Position numbers and translations under genes: made by a program. This document shows, piece after piece, positions 50,590-59,308 of a stretch of 64,000 nucleotides of DNA; the stretch's first letter is position 1; each line of letters starts with the position of its first letter. This stretch comes from JBJMHZ01 sp045807125 (GTDB lineage Bacteria; Actinomycetota; Actinomycetes; JAWWOL01), in assembly GCA_045807125.1 (NCBI GenBank), contig JBJMHZ010000020.1, forward strand, positions 10,736 to 74,735. Reading direction: 5' to 3'. The notes beneath the pieces are model-generated. The model saw nothing but the letters and a program-made list of their open reading frames with translations, made no database searches and was not told the DNA's origin.

Positions 50590-50880
50590 TCATCCTAGGG
50601 TGGGCCACACCGCGCGGGCGAGCGCGTACAGCACCGCGACGACGACGATGAAGGCCAGGTCGATCCCGACGTTGCCGATGCGCAGCGGGGGGATCAGCCG
50701 CCGCAGGAAGCGCAACGGCGGGTCGGTGAGCGTGAACGTGATCTCGAGCAGGACCGCGACCGCGCCGCTCGCCCGGAAGTTCGGCGCGAAGACGAAGATC
50801 CAGCTCATCACCATGCGGATGAAGAACAGCGCCAGGTAGGCCCAGGTCAGGTAGATGAGGACGGACGCGAGGACGTGCAT
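50590..50880 (-). CDS. YggT-family membrane protein
   Basis: A 96-residue protein with two membrane spans (LIYLTWAYLALFFIRMVMSWIF and GIDLAFIVVVAVLYALARAV) and the loop TDPPLRFLRRLIPPLRIG that characterises YggT. The family is conserved beside sepF and divIVA and has been linked to cell envelope and osmotic traits, but its activity is not known. ATG 50880 follows GGAGGG at 7 bases. Confidence 0.92.
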   Translation of the reverse strand: MHVLASVLIYLTWAYLALFFIRMVMSWIFVFAPNFRASGAVAVLLEITFTLTDPPLRFLRRLIPPLRIGNVGIDLAFIVVVAVLYALARAVWPTLG

Positions 50881-50940
50881 CAGGCCGCCCTCCGCCGGAA
50901 GGGAGCGCTGGTCGCCGTGGAGGTGATCGGCACCGGTCTC

Positions 50941-51453
50941 CTAGCTCTGGTTGAAGAACCCACCCTCGGCGATCCTCGCCTTGTCCTCGGCCGTGACGTC
51001 GACGTTGGCGGGCGAGAGCAGGAACACCTTGTTGGTGATGCGCTCGATGCTGCCACGCAGGCCGAAGATGAGCCCGGCGGCGAAGTCGACGAGGCGCTTG
51101 GCGTCGCCGTCGTCCATCTCGGTGAGGTTGATGATGACCGGCGTGCCGTCGCGGAAGTTCTCGCCGATGGTGCGCGCCTCGTTGTAGGTGCGGGGGTGCA
51201 GCGTGGTGATCCGGTAGGTCGGCTCCGCCGCCTCCGCGGCTCGGGGGACCGTGGTGACGCGGTAGTGGTCGACGGCCAGCCGGCCGCCGCGATCGTCGAG
51301 CGGGCGCGCGGGCGACGGCGCCGCGCCGGCGCGGAGCGGCTCCCGGCGGGCCGGCTGCTCGTCGACCTCGTACGGGTCGTACTCCTCGTCGTAGGCCTCG
51401 TCGTCCTCGACGATGCCGAGGTAGAGACCCATCTTGCGCAGCGCGCCAGCCAT
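50941..51453 (-). CDS. sepF: Cell division protein SepF
   Basis: A 170-residue protein. The N-terminal amphipathic membrane anchor (MAGALRKMGLYLGIVEDDE) is followed by an acidic linker (YDEEYDPYEVDEQ) and the SepF domain: ITTLHPRTYNEARTIGENFR, TPVIINLTEMDDGDAKRLVD, FAAGLIFGLRGSIERITNKV and FLLSPANVDV. It tethers FtsZ to the membrane in bacteria lacking FtsA, as most actinobacteria do. It lies between yggS and yggT. Confidence 0.94.
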   Translation of the reverse strand: MAGALRKMGLYLGIVEDDEAYDEEYDPYEVDEQPARREPLRAGAAPSPARPLDDRGGRLAVDHYRVTTVPRAAEAAEPTYRITTLHPRTYNEARTIGENFRDGTPVIINLTEMDDGDAKRLVDFAAGLIFGLRGSIERITNKVFLLSPANVDVTAEDKARIAEGGFFNQS

Positions 51454-51524
51454 CGACCGTCCTCCGGGGCGAGGTATGCGTCGGCCGGGTGCGCCGCAGG
51501 CGTGCCCAGCCGCTCGAGGCGACC

Positions 51525-52229
51525 CTACCGGACCGCGGGCGCCCGACGGCCGAGCAACGCCGTGCCGACACGCACGTGGGTCGCGCCGTGCCGGATCGCG
51601 CTCTCCAGGTCGCCGCTCATGCCGGCCGAGACCGCGGTGGCGCCCGGATGCACGGCGCGCACGGCCGCGGCCACCTCGGCCAGCAGGGCGAAGGCTGGGT
51701 CGGGGTCGGCGTCGGCCGGCGCCACCGCCATCACGCCGCCGAGGCGCAGGCCGGCCGTCGAGGCGACTAGGTCGGCGAGCCGGCCGGCCTCGCCGGGCGC
51801 CACCCCGCCGCGGCCCACGGGGTCAGCGCGCTCGTCCAGCGACACCTGCACGAGCGCGGTGATCTCCCGGTCGGCCCGCACCGCCTCGCGGCCGAGGGCA
51901 GCGACCAGCCGCGGCCGGTCGAGCGAGTGGACCACGGCGGCGTAGCCGGCGACCGAGCGGCACTTGTTGGTCTGCAGCTGCCCGATGAAGTGCCAGCTCA
52001 GCTCGAGATCGGCGAGCTCGGCGGCCTTGGGGGCCGCCTCCTGGTCGCGGTTCTCCCCGACGTCGCGCACGCCGAGCCCGGCCAGCAGCCGCACGTCGGT
52101 GGCGGGCCGGGTCTTGCTCACCGCGACGAGCGTCACGCCGGCCGGGTCGCGGCCGGCGGCCGCGCACGCGCCGGCCAGGCGGGCCCGCAAGGCCGCCAGG
52201 TTGGCGGCCAGCTCCTCGCGGCGGCTCAC
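51525..52229 (-). CDS. YggS-family PLP-binding protein
   Basis: A 234-residue single-domain alanine-racemase-fold protein holding PLP through the Lys of LVAVSKTRPATDV. Other blocks are DVGENRDQEAAPKAAEL, SWHFIGQLQTNKCRSVAGYA, VVHSLDRPRLV, VQVSLDER, GLRLGGVMAVAP and the phosphate-binding end SAGMSGDLESAIRHGATHVR, VGTALLG. The family influences PLP and amino-acid balance. It overlaps pgeF by GTGA. Confidence 0.93.
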   Translation of the reverse strand: MSRREELAANLAALRARLAGACAAAGRDPAGVTLVAVSKTRPATDVRLLAGLGVRDVGENRDQEAAPKAAELADLELSWHFIGQLQTNKCRSVAGYAAVVHSLDRPRLVAALGREAVRADREITALVQVSLDERADPVGRGGVAPGEAGRLADLVASTAGLRLGGVMAVAPADADPDPAFALLAEVAAAVRAVHPGATAVSAGMSGDLESAIRHGATHVRVGTALLGRRAPAVR

Positions 52230-52954
52230 CGCTCGCCCAGCCAGACCAGCCCGGCGAACCGGCCGGTCACGCCGTCGCGGCGGTGGGAGTACAGCTCGAG
52301 ATCCTCCGCCGGGCAGGCAGGGTCGACCGAGCACCGGCGCACGCCGGCATCGGCAAGCTGGCGGGCGAGGCCGGCGCGCAGGTCGACCGCCGGCCGGCCG
52401 GCCGGCGTCTCGGCCGCCGAGCCGGGGGCCGCCGCCGCCACGTCGGTGCGCATCCGCTCCGGGACCTCGTGATGGGCGGCGCAGAGGCAGGGACCGACGT
52501 GGGCGATCGTCCGCGCCGGGTCGGCGCCGAGGTCGTTCATCGCGGCGACCACCCGCGCGAGCACGCCCAGCGCCAGGCCGGCCCGCCCGGCATGAGCCGC
52601 CCCCACCACGCCGGCGACCGGGTCGGCGAGCAGCACCGGTGCGCAGTCGGCGACCAGCACCGTCAGCACGGTGCCGGGCGTGGTGGTCACGAGCCCGTCG
52701 GCGCCGGCCAGGGGGACGGCCGGCGCCTCCCCGACGGCCACGACCTCGGCGCCGTGCACCTGCTCCATCCAGGCGAAGCCGGCAAGCGGGCGCCCGAGCT
52801 CGGCGGCGGTCAGCTCCCGGTTGGCGACGACCCGCGCCGGATCGTCGCCCACGTGCAGGGCCAGGTTGCGGCCGGCGTACGGCGGCGCGCTCGTGCCGCC
52901 GCGGCGGTCGGTGACCACCGCGGTGACACCGCCGCCGAGGGCCACCGCTCGCAC
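52226..52954 (-). CDS. pgeF: PgeF/YfiH-family multicopper polyphenol oxidase-like protein
   Basis: A 242-residue protein with the DUF152/YfiH motifs: FAWMEQVHGAEVVAV (His ligand), VLVADCAPVLLADP (Cys), VGAAHAGRAGLALGVL (His), AHVGPCLCAAHHEV and LELYSHRRDGVTGRFAGLVW. In E. coli the homologue hydrolyses misformed UDP-MurNAc-L-Ser and so protects peptidoglycan composition. The location between ftsZ and yggS fits that role. GTG 52954 starts 12 bp after the ftsZ stop. In the motif HAGRAGL the usual Trp is Ala. Confidence 0.9.
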   Translation of the reverse strand: MRAVALGGGVTAVVTDRRGGTSAPPYAGRNLALHVGDDPARVVANRELTAAELGRPLAGFAWMEQVHGAEVVAVGEAPAVPLAGADGLVTTTPGTVLTVLVADCAPVLLADPVAGVVGAAHAGRAGLALGVLARVVAAMNDLGADPARTIAHVGPCLCAAHHEVPERMRTDVAAAAPGSAAETPAGRPAVDLRAGLARQLADAGVRRCSVDPACPAEDLELYSHRRDGVTGRFAGLVWLGER

Positions 52955-52966
52955 CTGATCGCGCGC

Positions 52967-54226
52967 CTACTTGAGGAAGTCGGGGACGTCGAGGTCGTCG
53001 GCGTCGTCGAACACGATCGTGCGGCGGGGCGCCACCGGCTCCTGGGGCCGCCACGGCGCGCCACCGACCGGCTGCTCGCGGCGCACCGGCTGCGTGGGCG
53101 CATGCGCCGGCGGCTCCGCGACCGGCCGGGCCGGCTCGCGCGGCCCGGCCGCCACGGTGACCGGCTCCTTGGGCAGCTCGACGACGTCGCGCCGGCCCTC
53201 GCTCCTGGCCGGCTCGGCGGCCGGCGAGGCAGGGACGGCCTGCTCGCGGCGGCGGCTCTCCTGGCGCAGCGGGGCCGGCCGGCCACCGTCGAAGCCGGCG
53301 GCGATGACGGTGACCCGCACCTCGTCGCCGAGCGCGTCGTCGATGACCGCGCCGAAGATGATGTTGGCCTCGGGGTGGGCAGCGTCGGCGACCAGCTGAG
53401 CGGCCTCGTTGATCTCGAACAGGCCGAGGTCGGAGCCGCCCGCGATGGACAGCAGGACGCCGTGCGCGCCGTCGATCGACGCCTCGAGCAGCGGGCTGGA
53501 GATGGCCATCTCCGCGGCGGCGACCGCGCGCTCGTCGCCGCGCGCCGAGCCGATGCCCATGAGGGCGGAGCCGGCGTTGCTCATGACCGACTTCACGTCG
53601 GCGAAGTCGAGGTTGATCAGGCCGGGCGTGGTGATCAGGTCGGTGATGCCCTGCACGCCGGACAGCAGCACCTGGTCGGCCTGGCGGAAGGCCTCGATCA
53701 TGCTGATCGTCCGGTCGCTGATCGAGAGCAGCCGGTCGTTCGGGATGACGATCAGCGTGTCGACCTCGGCGGCCAGCTCGTCGATGCCGGTCTCGGCCTG
53801 GCCGGCGCGCCGCCGCCCCTCGAAGGTGAACGGCCGGGTGACCACGCCGATGGTGAGCGCGCCGAGGCTCTTCGCGACCCTGGCGACCACGGGCGCGCCG
53901 CCGGTACCGGTGCCGCCGCCCTCCCCGGCGGTGACGAAGACCATGTCGGCGCCCTTCAGCACCTCCTCGATCTCGTCCCGGTGGTCGTCGGCCGCCTTGC
54001 GGCCGACCTCGGGGTCGGCGCCGGCGCCGAGCCCCCTCGTGAGCTCGCGGCCGACGTCGAGCTTGACGTCGGCGTCGCTCATCAGCAACGCCTGGGCGTC
54101 GGTGTTGATGGCGATGAACTCGACGCCCTTGAGCCCGACCTCGATCATGCGGTTGACGGCATTGACGCCGCCGCCGCCGATGCCGACGACCTTGATCACC
54201 GCCAGGTAGTTCTGCGGAGCTGCCAC
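52967..54226 (-). CDS. ftsZ: Cell division protein FtsZ
   Basis: The 419-residue tubulin-like GTPase. It shows VVGIGGGGVNAVNRMIE, the tubulin signature VFVTAGEGGGTGTGGAPVVA, PFTFEGRRRAGQAETGID, NDRLLSISDRT and the T7-loop region INLDFADVKSVMSNAGSALM. A linker of about 90 residues (Pro/Arg/Glu-rich) ends in the conserved C-terminal peptide DDADDLDVPDFLK that binds SepF and other partners. GTG 54226 follows GGAAGG at 8 bases and gives VAAPQNYLAVIKVVG. Confidence 0.97.
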   Translation of the reverse strand: MAAPQNYLAVIKVVGIGGGGVNAVNRMIEVGLKGVEFIAINTDAQALLMSDADVKLDVGRELTRGLGAGADPEVGRKAADDHRDEIEEVLKGADMVFVTAGEGGGTGTGGAPVVARVAKSLGALTIGVVTRPFTFEGRRRAGQAETGIDELAAEVDTLIVIPNDRLLSISDRTISMIEAFRQADQVLLSGVQGITDLITTPGLINLDFADVKSVMSNAGSALMGIGSARGDERAVAAAEMAISSPLLEASIDGAHGVLLSIAGGSDLGLFEINEAAQLVADAAHPEANIIFGAVIDDALGDEVRVTVIAAGFDGGRPAPLRQESRRREQAVPASPAAEPARSEGRRDVVELPKEPVTVAAGPREPARPVAEPPAHAPTQPVRREQPVGGAPWRPQEPVAPRRTIVFDDADDLDVPDFLK

Positions 54227-54609
54227 CTCGCGCGCCTTCCGTTCGGAGGGGGTGCCGAGCCGACCGCGGCGGGCCGACCGGCCTTGACGGGGCCGGGGAA
54301 GTCGGCGGACCGGGTCGGACGGACCGCCCGGCTTGCTGCACCGGCGTGTCGCGGCCGTCCTACCGACCCTCACCCTCAAGTTGAGGTAAACAGTTATGTC
54401 AACCTGTGGGCTGTCGCGGACAGTAGGCAAGCCGCTGGTCGCATGCAAGCGAACGCGCCGGTGCGGGGCCGGGCGCGTCGCGCCGCTTCCGGTGCGGCGC
54501 CGGAAGCGGCGCGCGTCGCGCGAGGCGATGATCGCGAGCGCCGGTGAGCGGCGCCGGCCGCACGGATGGGGGACGCGGCACGGGGCACGGGGGGACGAAC
54601 CGGCCGGTC
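54227..54609. promoter_or_regulatory. ftsQ-ftsZ gap (383 bp) with long hairpin, likely ftsZ control region
   Basis: No gene is seen here. A perfect inverted repeat, CGCGCCGCTTCCGG (54479-54492) and CCGGAAGCGGCGCG (54500-54513), has a 7-base loop. Closer to ftsZ an AT-richer stretch (54376-54410, including AAGTTGAGGTAAACAG) may hold promoters. Most dcw genes here overlap or nearly touch, so this gap suggests ftsZ is separately controlled. The hairpin could end the ftsQ transcript or act in the leader. Confidence 0.6.
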
Positions 54610-55368
54610 TCAGCGGATGGTGGCGATGCTCGGCGTGCTGACGTCGTAGACGTGGCCCGGCCGGCGCAGCAGCGCGGCGAGGACGGCGGCCTTGCGGATC
54701 CCGTCCCCCGGCGTGCCCCACACCACGGTCTTGACCGCCCGCCCGCGGCGCAGCAGCAGCTCCACCTTGGCCGGCGTCGGCGCCTCTATCGTGCTGACCT
54801 GCCGGCGCACCTGCTGGGGCAGCGCCGCCAGCACGGCGAGGGCGGCCCTCGTGGCCGGGTCGCCGCTGGCGGCCGCGCGCACCTGCAGCAGCGGGAGCCG
54901 GGGCGGGCGCGACGCGACCGGCCAGAACGGCACTCCCCCGGCGTCGACGAGGCGGTAGCCGTCACCGTGCGCGACCACGGCAACCGCTACCCGCTCGGTG
55001 ACGACCACCCGCACGGTGCGCGGCCAGTCCCGCACGACGTGGACCGTGGCGACGGCCGGCAGGGCCGCCACCCGGCGCGCGATCGCCGCCGTGTCGAGGG
55101 TGGCGAGCGGGTGGTGACCGGGGACGCGGGCGGCGCCCAGGACCGTGGCTGGCGCCAGCCGCCGGGTGCCGGCCGCCGTCACCCGGTGCACCCCGAGCAG
55201 GCTGCTGCCCAGCAGGGCCCACGCCGCGAGGCCGGCGACCGCGCAGCCGGCGGCGGCCAGCAGCAGCGGGCGGACGGCCACCAGCCGGCGCCGGCGGATC
55301 CGGGCGGCGAGGCGCCGGGCTGCCGACCCGCGGGGCTGGCGGCGGTCGGTCGACCCGCGCGCCGTCAC
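54610..55368 (-). CDS. ftsQ: Cell division protein FtsQ
   Basis: A 252-residue bitopic protein. A basic cytosolic N-terminus (RRLAARIRRRRLVAVRP) precedes one span (LLLAAAGCAVAGLAAWALLG), a POTRA domain (LLGVHRVTAAGTRRLAPATV) and the FtsQ domain (RDWPRTVRVVVTERVAVAVV, GYRLVDAGGVPF), ending in KTVVWGTPGDGIRKAAVLAA. It links early and late divisome parts. The GTG start overlaps the murC stop (GTGA). Confidence 0.92.
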   Translation of the reverse strand: MTARGSTDRRQPRGSAARRLAARIRRRRLVAVRPLLLAAAGCAVAGLAAWALLGSSLLGVHRVTAAGTRRLAPATVLGAARVPGHHPLATLDTAAIARRVAALPAVATVHVVRDWPRTVRVVVTERVAVAVVAHGDGYRLVDAGGVPFWPVASRPPRLPLLQVRAAASGDPATRAALAVLAALPQQVRRQVSTIEAPTPAKVELLLRRGRAVKTVVWGTPGDGIRKAAVLAALLRRPGHVYDVSTPSIATIR

Positions 55369-56780
55369 CGCTCCTCCCGCAGCAGGGCGAGCACCTCGGG
55401 GCCGAGCATCGTCACGTCGCCGGCGCCGATCGTCATCACCAGATCGCCCGGCCTGGCCCGGCGCACCAGCTCCCCGGCGACCGCCGACCAGGACGGGCAG
55501 AACGCGACCCGGTCCGGCGGCAGCGGCACCGCGTCGGCCACCAGCTGCCCGGTGACGCCCGGCACCGGGTCCTCGCGGGCGGCGTAGACGTCCATGACGA
55601 CGACCTCGTCGGCGAGCCCGAGCGCGGCGCCGAACTCGGCGTGGAAGTCCGCCGTCCGGCTGTACAGGTGGGGCTGGAACGCCACCAGCAGGCGCCCGTC
55701 GCCGGCCAGCAGCCGGCCGGCCTCCAGCGCGGCCCGCACCTTCGTCGGGTTGTGCGCGTAGTCGTCGTACACCCGCACGTCGCCGGCGCTGCCCTTCAGC
55801 TCGAGCCGCCGGCGGGCGCCGGTGAAACCGGCGAGACCGCCGGCCGCGTCGGCGAACGAGCAGCCGAGCCGTACGACGACCGCCAGCGCGGCGGCCGCGT
55901 CGAGCAGGTTGTGCCGCCCTGGCACCTGCAGGGCCAGCTCGCCGAGGCGCCGGCCGGCCCACACCACCTCGGCGCGGCTGCCCGCGCCGGTGAGGCGGAG
56001 CGCCTCGAGCCGGACGTCGGCGTCGGCAGCCGTGCCGTACGTGAGCACCGGGAGCCCGCGGGCGCGGGCGACGGCGGCCACGCGGCGGGCGCCGTCGTCG
56101 TCGGCGCAGGTCACGACGAACCCGGACGGCTCCACCCGCTCGACGAACGCGGCGAACGCGGCGCGCAGCTCGTCGAGGCTGCCGTAGCGGTCGGTGTGGT
56201 CGAGCTCGACGTTGGTGACGACGGCCGCATGCGGGGCGAGCAGCAGGAACGAGCCGTCGCTCTCGTCCGCCTCGGCGACGAAGGCCTCGCCGCTGCCGTG
56301 GTGCGCCCCTGAGCCCGGCTCGTTGAGGTCGGCCCCGATGACGAACGACGGGTCGGCTCCGCACCGGTAGAGCGCCACCGTGATCATCGACGTGGTGGTC
56401 GTCTTGCCGTGGGTGCCCGCGACGGCGACGCCGACGGTGCCGTGCATCAGCGCGGCGAGCGCGGCCGCCCGCGGCATCACCCGCAACCCGCGGGCCCGCG
56501 CGGCCGCGAGCTCCTGGTTGGACTCGCGGATGGCGCTGGAGACCACGACCGTGTCGGCGTCGCCGAGGTGCGCGGCGTCGTGCCCGACCTCGACGCGGGC
56601 GCCGAGCGCGCGCAGGGCGGTCAGCGTCACCGAGTCCCGCGCGTCGCTGCCCGAGACCTGCACGCCGCGGGCCAGCAGGATGCGCGCGATGCCGCTCATC
56701 CCGGCGCCGCCGATGCCGACGAGGTGGACCCGGCCCAGCTCGGCGACGGCCGGCGGCGGGTCGCCGGGTGCCGCCGTCAT
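55365..56780 (-). CDS. murC: UDP-N-acetylmuramate-L-alanine ligase
   Basis: A 471-residue Mur ligase adding the first stem residue. The N-terminal Rossmann domain shows VHLVGIGGAGMSGIARILLA, the P-loop is VAGTHGKTTTTSMI, the UDP site region is EADESDGSFLLL, and HNLLDAAAALAVVVRLG, VYDDYAHNPTKVRAALE and VAFQPHLYSRT follow. All catalytic blocks are present. The ATG start overlaps murG by ATGA and ftsQ overlaps its end. This is one of only two Mur ligases in the cluster, with murE. Confidence 0.96.
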   Translation of the reverse strand: MTAAPGDPPPAVAELGRVHLVGIGGAGMSGIARILLARGVQVSGSDARDSVTLTALRALGARVEVGHDAAHLGDADTVVVSSAIRESNQELAAARARGLRVMPRAAALAALMHGTVGVAVAGTHGKTTTTSMITVALYRCGADPSFVIGADLNEPGSGAHHGSGEAFVAEADESDGSFLLLAPHAAVVTNVELDHTDRYGSLDELRAAFAAFVERVEPSGFVVTCADDDGARRVAAVARARGLPVLTYGTAADADVRLEALRLTGAGSRAEVVWAGRRLGELALQVPGRHNLLDAAAALAVVVRLGCSFADAAGGLAGFTGARRRLELKGSAGDVRVYDDYAHNPTKVRAALEAGRLLAGDGRLLVAFQPHLYSRTADFHAEFGAALGLADEVVVMDVYAAREDPVPGVTGQLVADAVPLPPDRVAFCPSWSAVAGELVRRARPGDLVMTIGAGDVTMLGPEVLALLREER

Positions 56781-57898
56781 CGACCGCCCCGCGAGCCGGC
56801 CGCCGCGACGACGAGGCGCGCGAGCTCGTCGTCGGCCCCGCGGCGGCCGTGCGCCGCCGCCGCCCGCGACATCGCCGCCAGCCGGTCGGGGTCGGCCAAC
56901 AGCGGCACGACGGTGGCTACCAGCCGGGCCGCGTCCAGCTCGTCGTCGGGGATCAGCAGGCCGCCACCGGCCGCCACCACCGGCTGGGCGTTGAGCCGCT
57001 GCTCGCCGTTGCCGTGGGCGAGCGGCACGTAAGCAGCGGGCAGGCCCACCGCCGCCAGCTCCGCGCAGGTCATCGCGCCCGCTCGGCAGACCGCGAGGTC
57101 CGCGGCCGCGTAGGCCAGCTCCATCCGCTCGATGTACGGCAGCACCACGTACGGCGGGGCGCCCGGTTCAGGGCGGTGCGCGCCGCCGAGCGACTGCTCG
57201 ACGCCGGCGGCGTGGTCGCGGCCGGCGTGATGCAGCACCTGGACGCCGGCCGCGGCGAGAGCCGGCGCGGCGGCGACGGCCGCCTCGTTGATCCGCCTCG
57301 CGCCCTGCGAGCCGCCGGTGACGAGCAGGGTCGGCCGGTCGGGGTGCAGGCCGAACGTCGCGCGGGCATGCGCTCGCTGCGCAGCCCGGTCGAGGTCGGC
57401 GACCGCACGCCGCAGCGGGATGCCGACGTAGCGCGCGTGCGGCAGCCGCGTGCCGGGGAAGCTCACCGCGACGTGGGTCGCGAACCTGGCGCCGACCCGG
57501 TTGGCCAGGCCCGGCCTGGCATTGGCCTCGTGCACGACGATCGGCGTGCCCCGGCGCCGCGCGGCGAGGTAGGCGGGGAGCGCGACGTAGCCGCCGAACC
57601 CGACGACGACGTCGGCCTTCACCCGGTCGAGCGCGGCGCCGGCCGCGCGGACGGCCTCGACCACCCGCAGCGGGAGGACGGCGAGCGCGGGCGTGAGCCG
57701 CCGCGGCAGCGGGACCCGCGGGATCTCGGCCAGCTCGTAGCCCCGCGCGGGCACCAGCTCGGCCTCGAGCCCGGTGGCCGTGCCGAGCATCGTCACCCCG
57801 ATGGCGCCGTCCGCCCTGCGCAGCGCGTCGGCCACCGCGAGCGCCGGGTTGACGTGGCCGGCGGTGCCACCGCCGGCGACGACCACGTGCACCTGCAC
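56777..57898 (-). CDS. murG: Lipid II synthase MurG (UDP-GlcNAc transferase)
   Basis: A 373-residue GT-B glycosyltransferase adding GlcNAc to lipid I at the inner membrane face. The acceptor loops are VVVAGGGTAGHVNPALAVAD and DVVVGFGGYVALPAYLAA with PIVVHEANARPGLANRV. The donor domain has LLVTGGSQGARRINEA, YIERMELAYAAADLAVCRAG, AMTCAELAAVGLPAAYVPLA and NGEQRLNAQPVVAAGGG. GTG 57898 gives VQVHVVVAGGGTAG. It lies 16 bp after ftsW. Confidence 0.96.
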   Translation of the reverse strand: MQVHVVVAGGGTAGHVNPALAVADALRRADGAIGVTMLGTATGLEAELVPARGYELAEIPRVPLPRRLTPALAVLPLRVVEAVRAAGAALDRVKADVVVGFGGYVALPAYLAARRRGTPIVVHEANARPGLANRVGARFATHVAVSFPGTRLPHARYVGIPLRRAVADLDRAAQRAHARATFGLHPDRPTLLVTGGSQGARRINEAAVAAAPALAAAGVQVLHHAGRDHAAGVEQSLGGAHRPEPGAPPYVVLPYIERMELAYAAADLAVCRAGAMTCAELAAVGLPAAYVPLAHGNGEQRLNAQPVVAAGGGLLIPDDELDAARLVATVVPLLADPDRLAAMSRAAAAHGRRGADDELARLVVAAAGSRGGR

Positions 57899-57914
57899 CG
57901 CCTCCGGGATCGAC

Positions 57915-59129
57915 TCAGCGCTCGACGAACGTAACGGTCGACGGCCGGCGGCTCCACCAGCGCAGCCGGTGCAGCAGCGGCTCGCGAGCGGCCAGCGCCT
58001 CCGCCGCGCCCGGCTCCCGCCGTGCGATGCCGGCGAGCGCGCCGAGCGCGACCATGGTGATCACGAGCGAGGTGCCTCCGAAGGAGATCAGCGGCAGCGT
58101 GATGCCGGTGACCGGCAGCAGCTTGGTGACCGCGCCCATGTTGATGATCGCCTGCCCGAGCATCCAGGTGGTGACCGCACCGGCCACCAGCCGGCTGAAC
58201 GGGTCGGTGGTGCGGCCGGCGATGCGGACGCCGGCGTAGGCGAGCGCGGCGAAGAGCAGGATGACGGCGAGGCAGCCCACGAGCCCCAGCTCCTCGCCGA
58301 TGATGGCGAAGATGAAGTCGGTGTAGGCGTTGGGCAGGTACTGCCACTTCTGCCTGCTGGCCCCGAGCCCCACGCCGAACCAGCCGCCGGAGCCCAGCGC
58401 GTACAGGCCTTGCAGCAACTGGTAGCTCGCCCCGCTCGGGTCCCGGTCGGGGTGCAGGAACGCGGTGACCCGGCGCAGCCGGTACGGCTCGAGGACGGCC
58501 AGCATCGCCACGCCGCTGAGGCAGCAGGTGGTGAGCGAGGCCATCACCCGACCGGGCGCGCCGACGACCCAGAGCAACGAGAACGCCAGCACCAGCAGGA
58601 CGATCGAGCTGCCGAGGTCGCGCCCGGCCATCACGAGCACCACGAGCAGGACGACGACGGGCACGAACGGCACGAGCAGGTGCCGCCAGTCGCCGAGCAG
58701 CCGCTGCTTGCGCACGAACAGGTCGGCGCCCCAGAGCAGCAGCCCGAGCTTCGCGAGCTCGCTCGGCTGCAGCTGGATCGGTCCGACGTCGAGCCAGCGG
58801 GTCGCGCCGTAGTGCGCGGCACCGAGGAACGGCACGAGCCCGAGCAGCCCGATCGAGGCGATGAGCAGCGGGTAGCCGAGCGCGCGGAAGGCGCGGGCCG
58901 GCAGCCGGCTCGCGATCCAGAAGGCCGGGACGCCGAGCCCGGCCCACACCGCCTGGCGGTCGAAGACCGAGAACGACGAGCCGGAGCGGGTGAACGACAT
59001 GACGCTCGACGCCGAGAGCACCATGACCAGCCCGACGACGAGCAGCAGCATGGTGCTGCCGACGACGAGGTAGTACGAGGTGAGCGGACGCTGCAGCAGC
59101 GGCACCCGCGGGGAGGCCGCCCGGGTCAC
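57915..59129 (-). CDS. ftsW: SEDS-family glycosyltransferase FtsW
   Basis: A 404-residue polytopic membrane protein polymerising lipid II at the septum with the FtsI partner. Visible are ten or so spans and the SEDS blocks GATRWLDVGPIQLQPSELAK, FVPVVVLLVVLVMAGRDLGS, DFIFAIIGEELGLVGCLAVI, INMGAVTKLLPVTGITLPLI and SFGGTSLVITM. GTG 59129 follows GAGG and overlaps the stop of the murD relic (GTGA), giving VTRAASPRVPLLQRPLTSYY. In the usual order murD would directly precede it. Confidence 0.95.
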   Translation of the reverse strand: MTRAASPRVPLLQRPLTSYYLVVGSTMLLLVVGLVMVLSASSVMSFTRSGSSFSVFDRQAVWAGLGVPAFWIASRLPARAFRALGYPLLIASIGLLGLVPFLGAAHYGATRWLDVGPIQLQPSELAKLGLLLWGADLFVRKQRLLGDWRHLLVPFVPVVVLLVVLVMAGRDLGSSIVLLVLAFSLLWVVGAPGRVMASLTTCCLSGVAMLAVLEPYRLRRVTAFLHPDRDPSGASYQLLQGLYALGSGGWFGVGLGASRQKWQYLPNAYTDFIFAIIGEELGLVGCLAVILLFAALAYAGVRIAGRTTDPFSRLVAGAVTTWMLGQAIINMGAVTKLLPVTGITLPLISFGGTSLVITMVALGALAGIARREPGAAEALAAREPLLHRLRWWSRRPSTVTFVER

Positions 59130-59308
59130 CGGCGCCTCGCGCCGGCAGCGGTCGCCATCACGTCGGACATGTCGCCAGTCTCCGATGCCGCGGCGCCCAC
59201 GACAGGGACGTGCGGCGCGTGTCGCGCGAGAGCTTGCGCGGCGGAGCAGCACGACGCCGGCCGGCGCGGGCGACGAGGCGGGCGCCCGCCCTCCCCGCCG
59301 TCCGTCAT
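59126..59308 (-). pseudogene. murD: Relic of murD between mraY and ftsW (60 codons left)
   Basis: A 60-codon frame starts at an ATG overlapping the mraY stop (ATGA) and ends at a TGA overlapping the ftsW GTG, the exact coupling expected for murD. Residues about 31-54 read ALARHAPHVPVVGAAASE, then TGDMSDVMATAA. From memory this resembles the MurD C-terminal segment 'ALARHAPDVPVV...TDTGxMxxVVxAA' of actinobacteria. The P-loop, UDP site and the end block after that segment are all missing, so about 400 codons have been lost. It cannot be a ligase. The first 30 residues are Arg/Pro/Gly-rich and match nothing. Confidence 0.6.
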
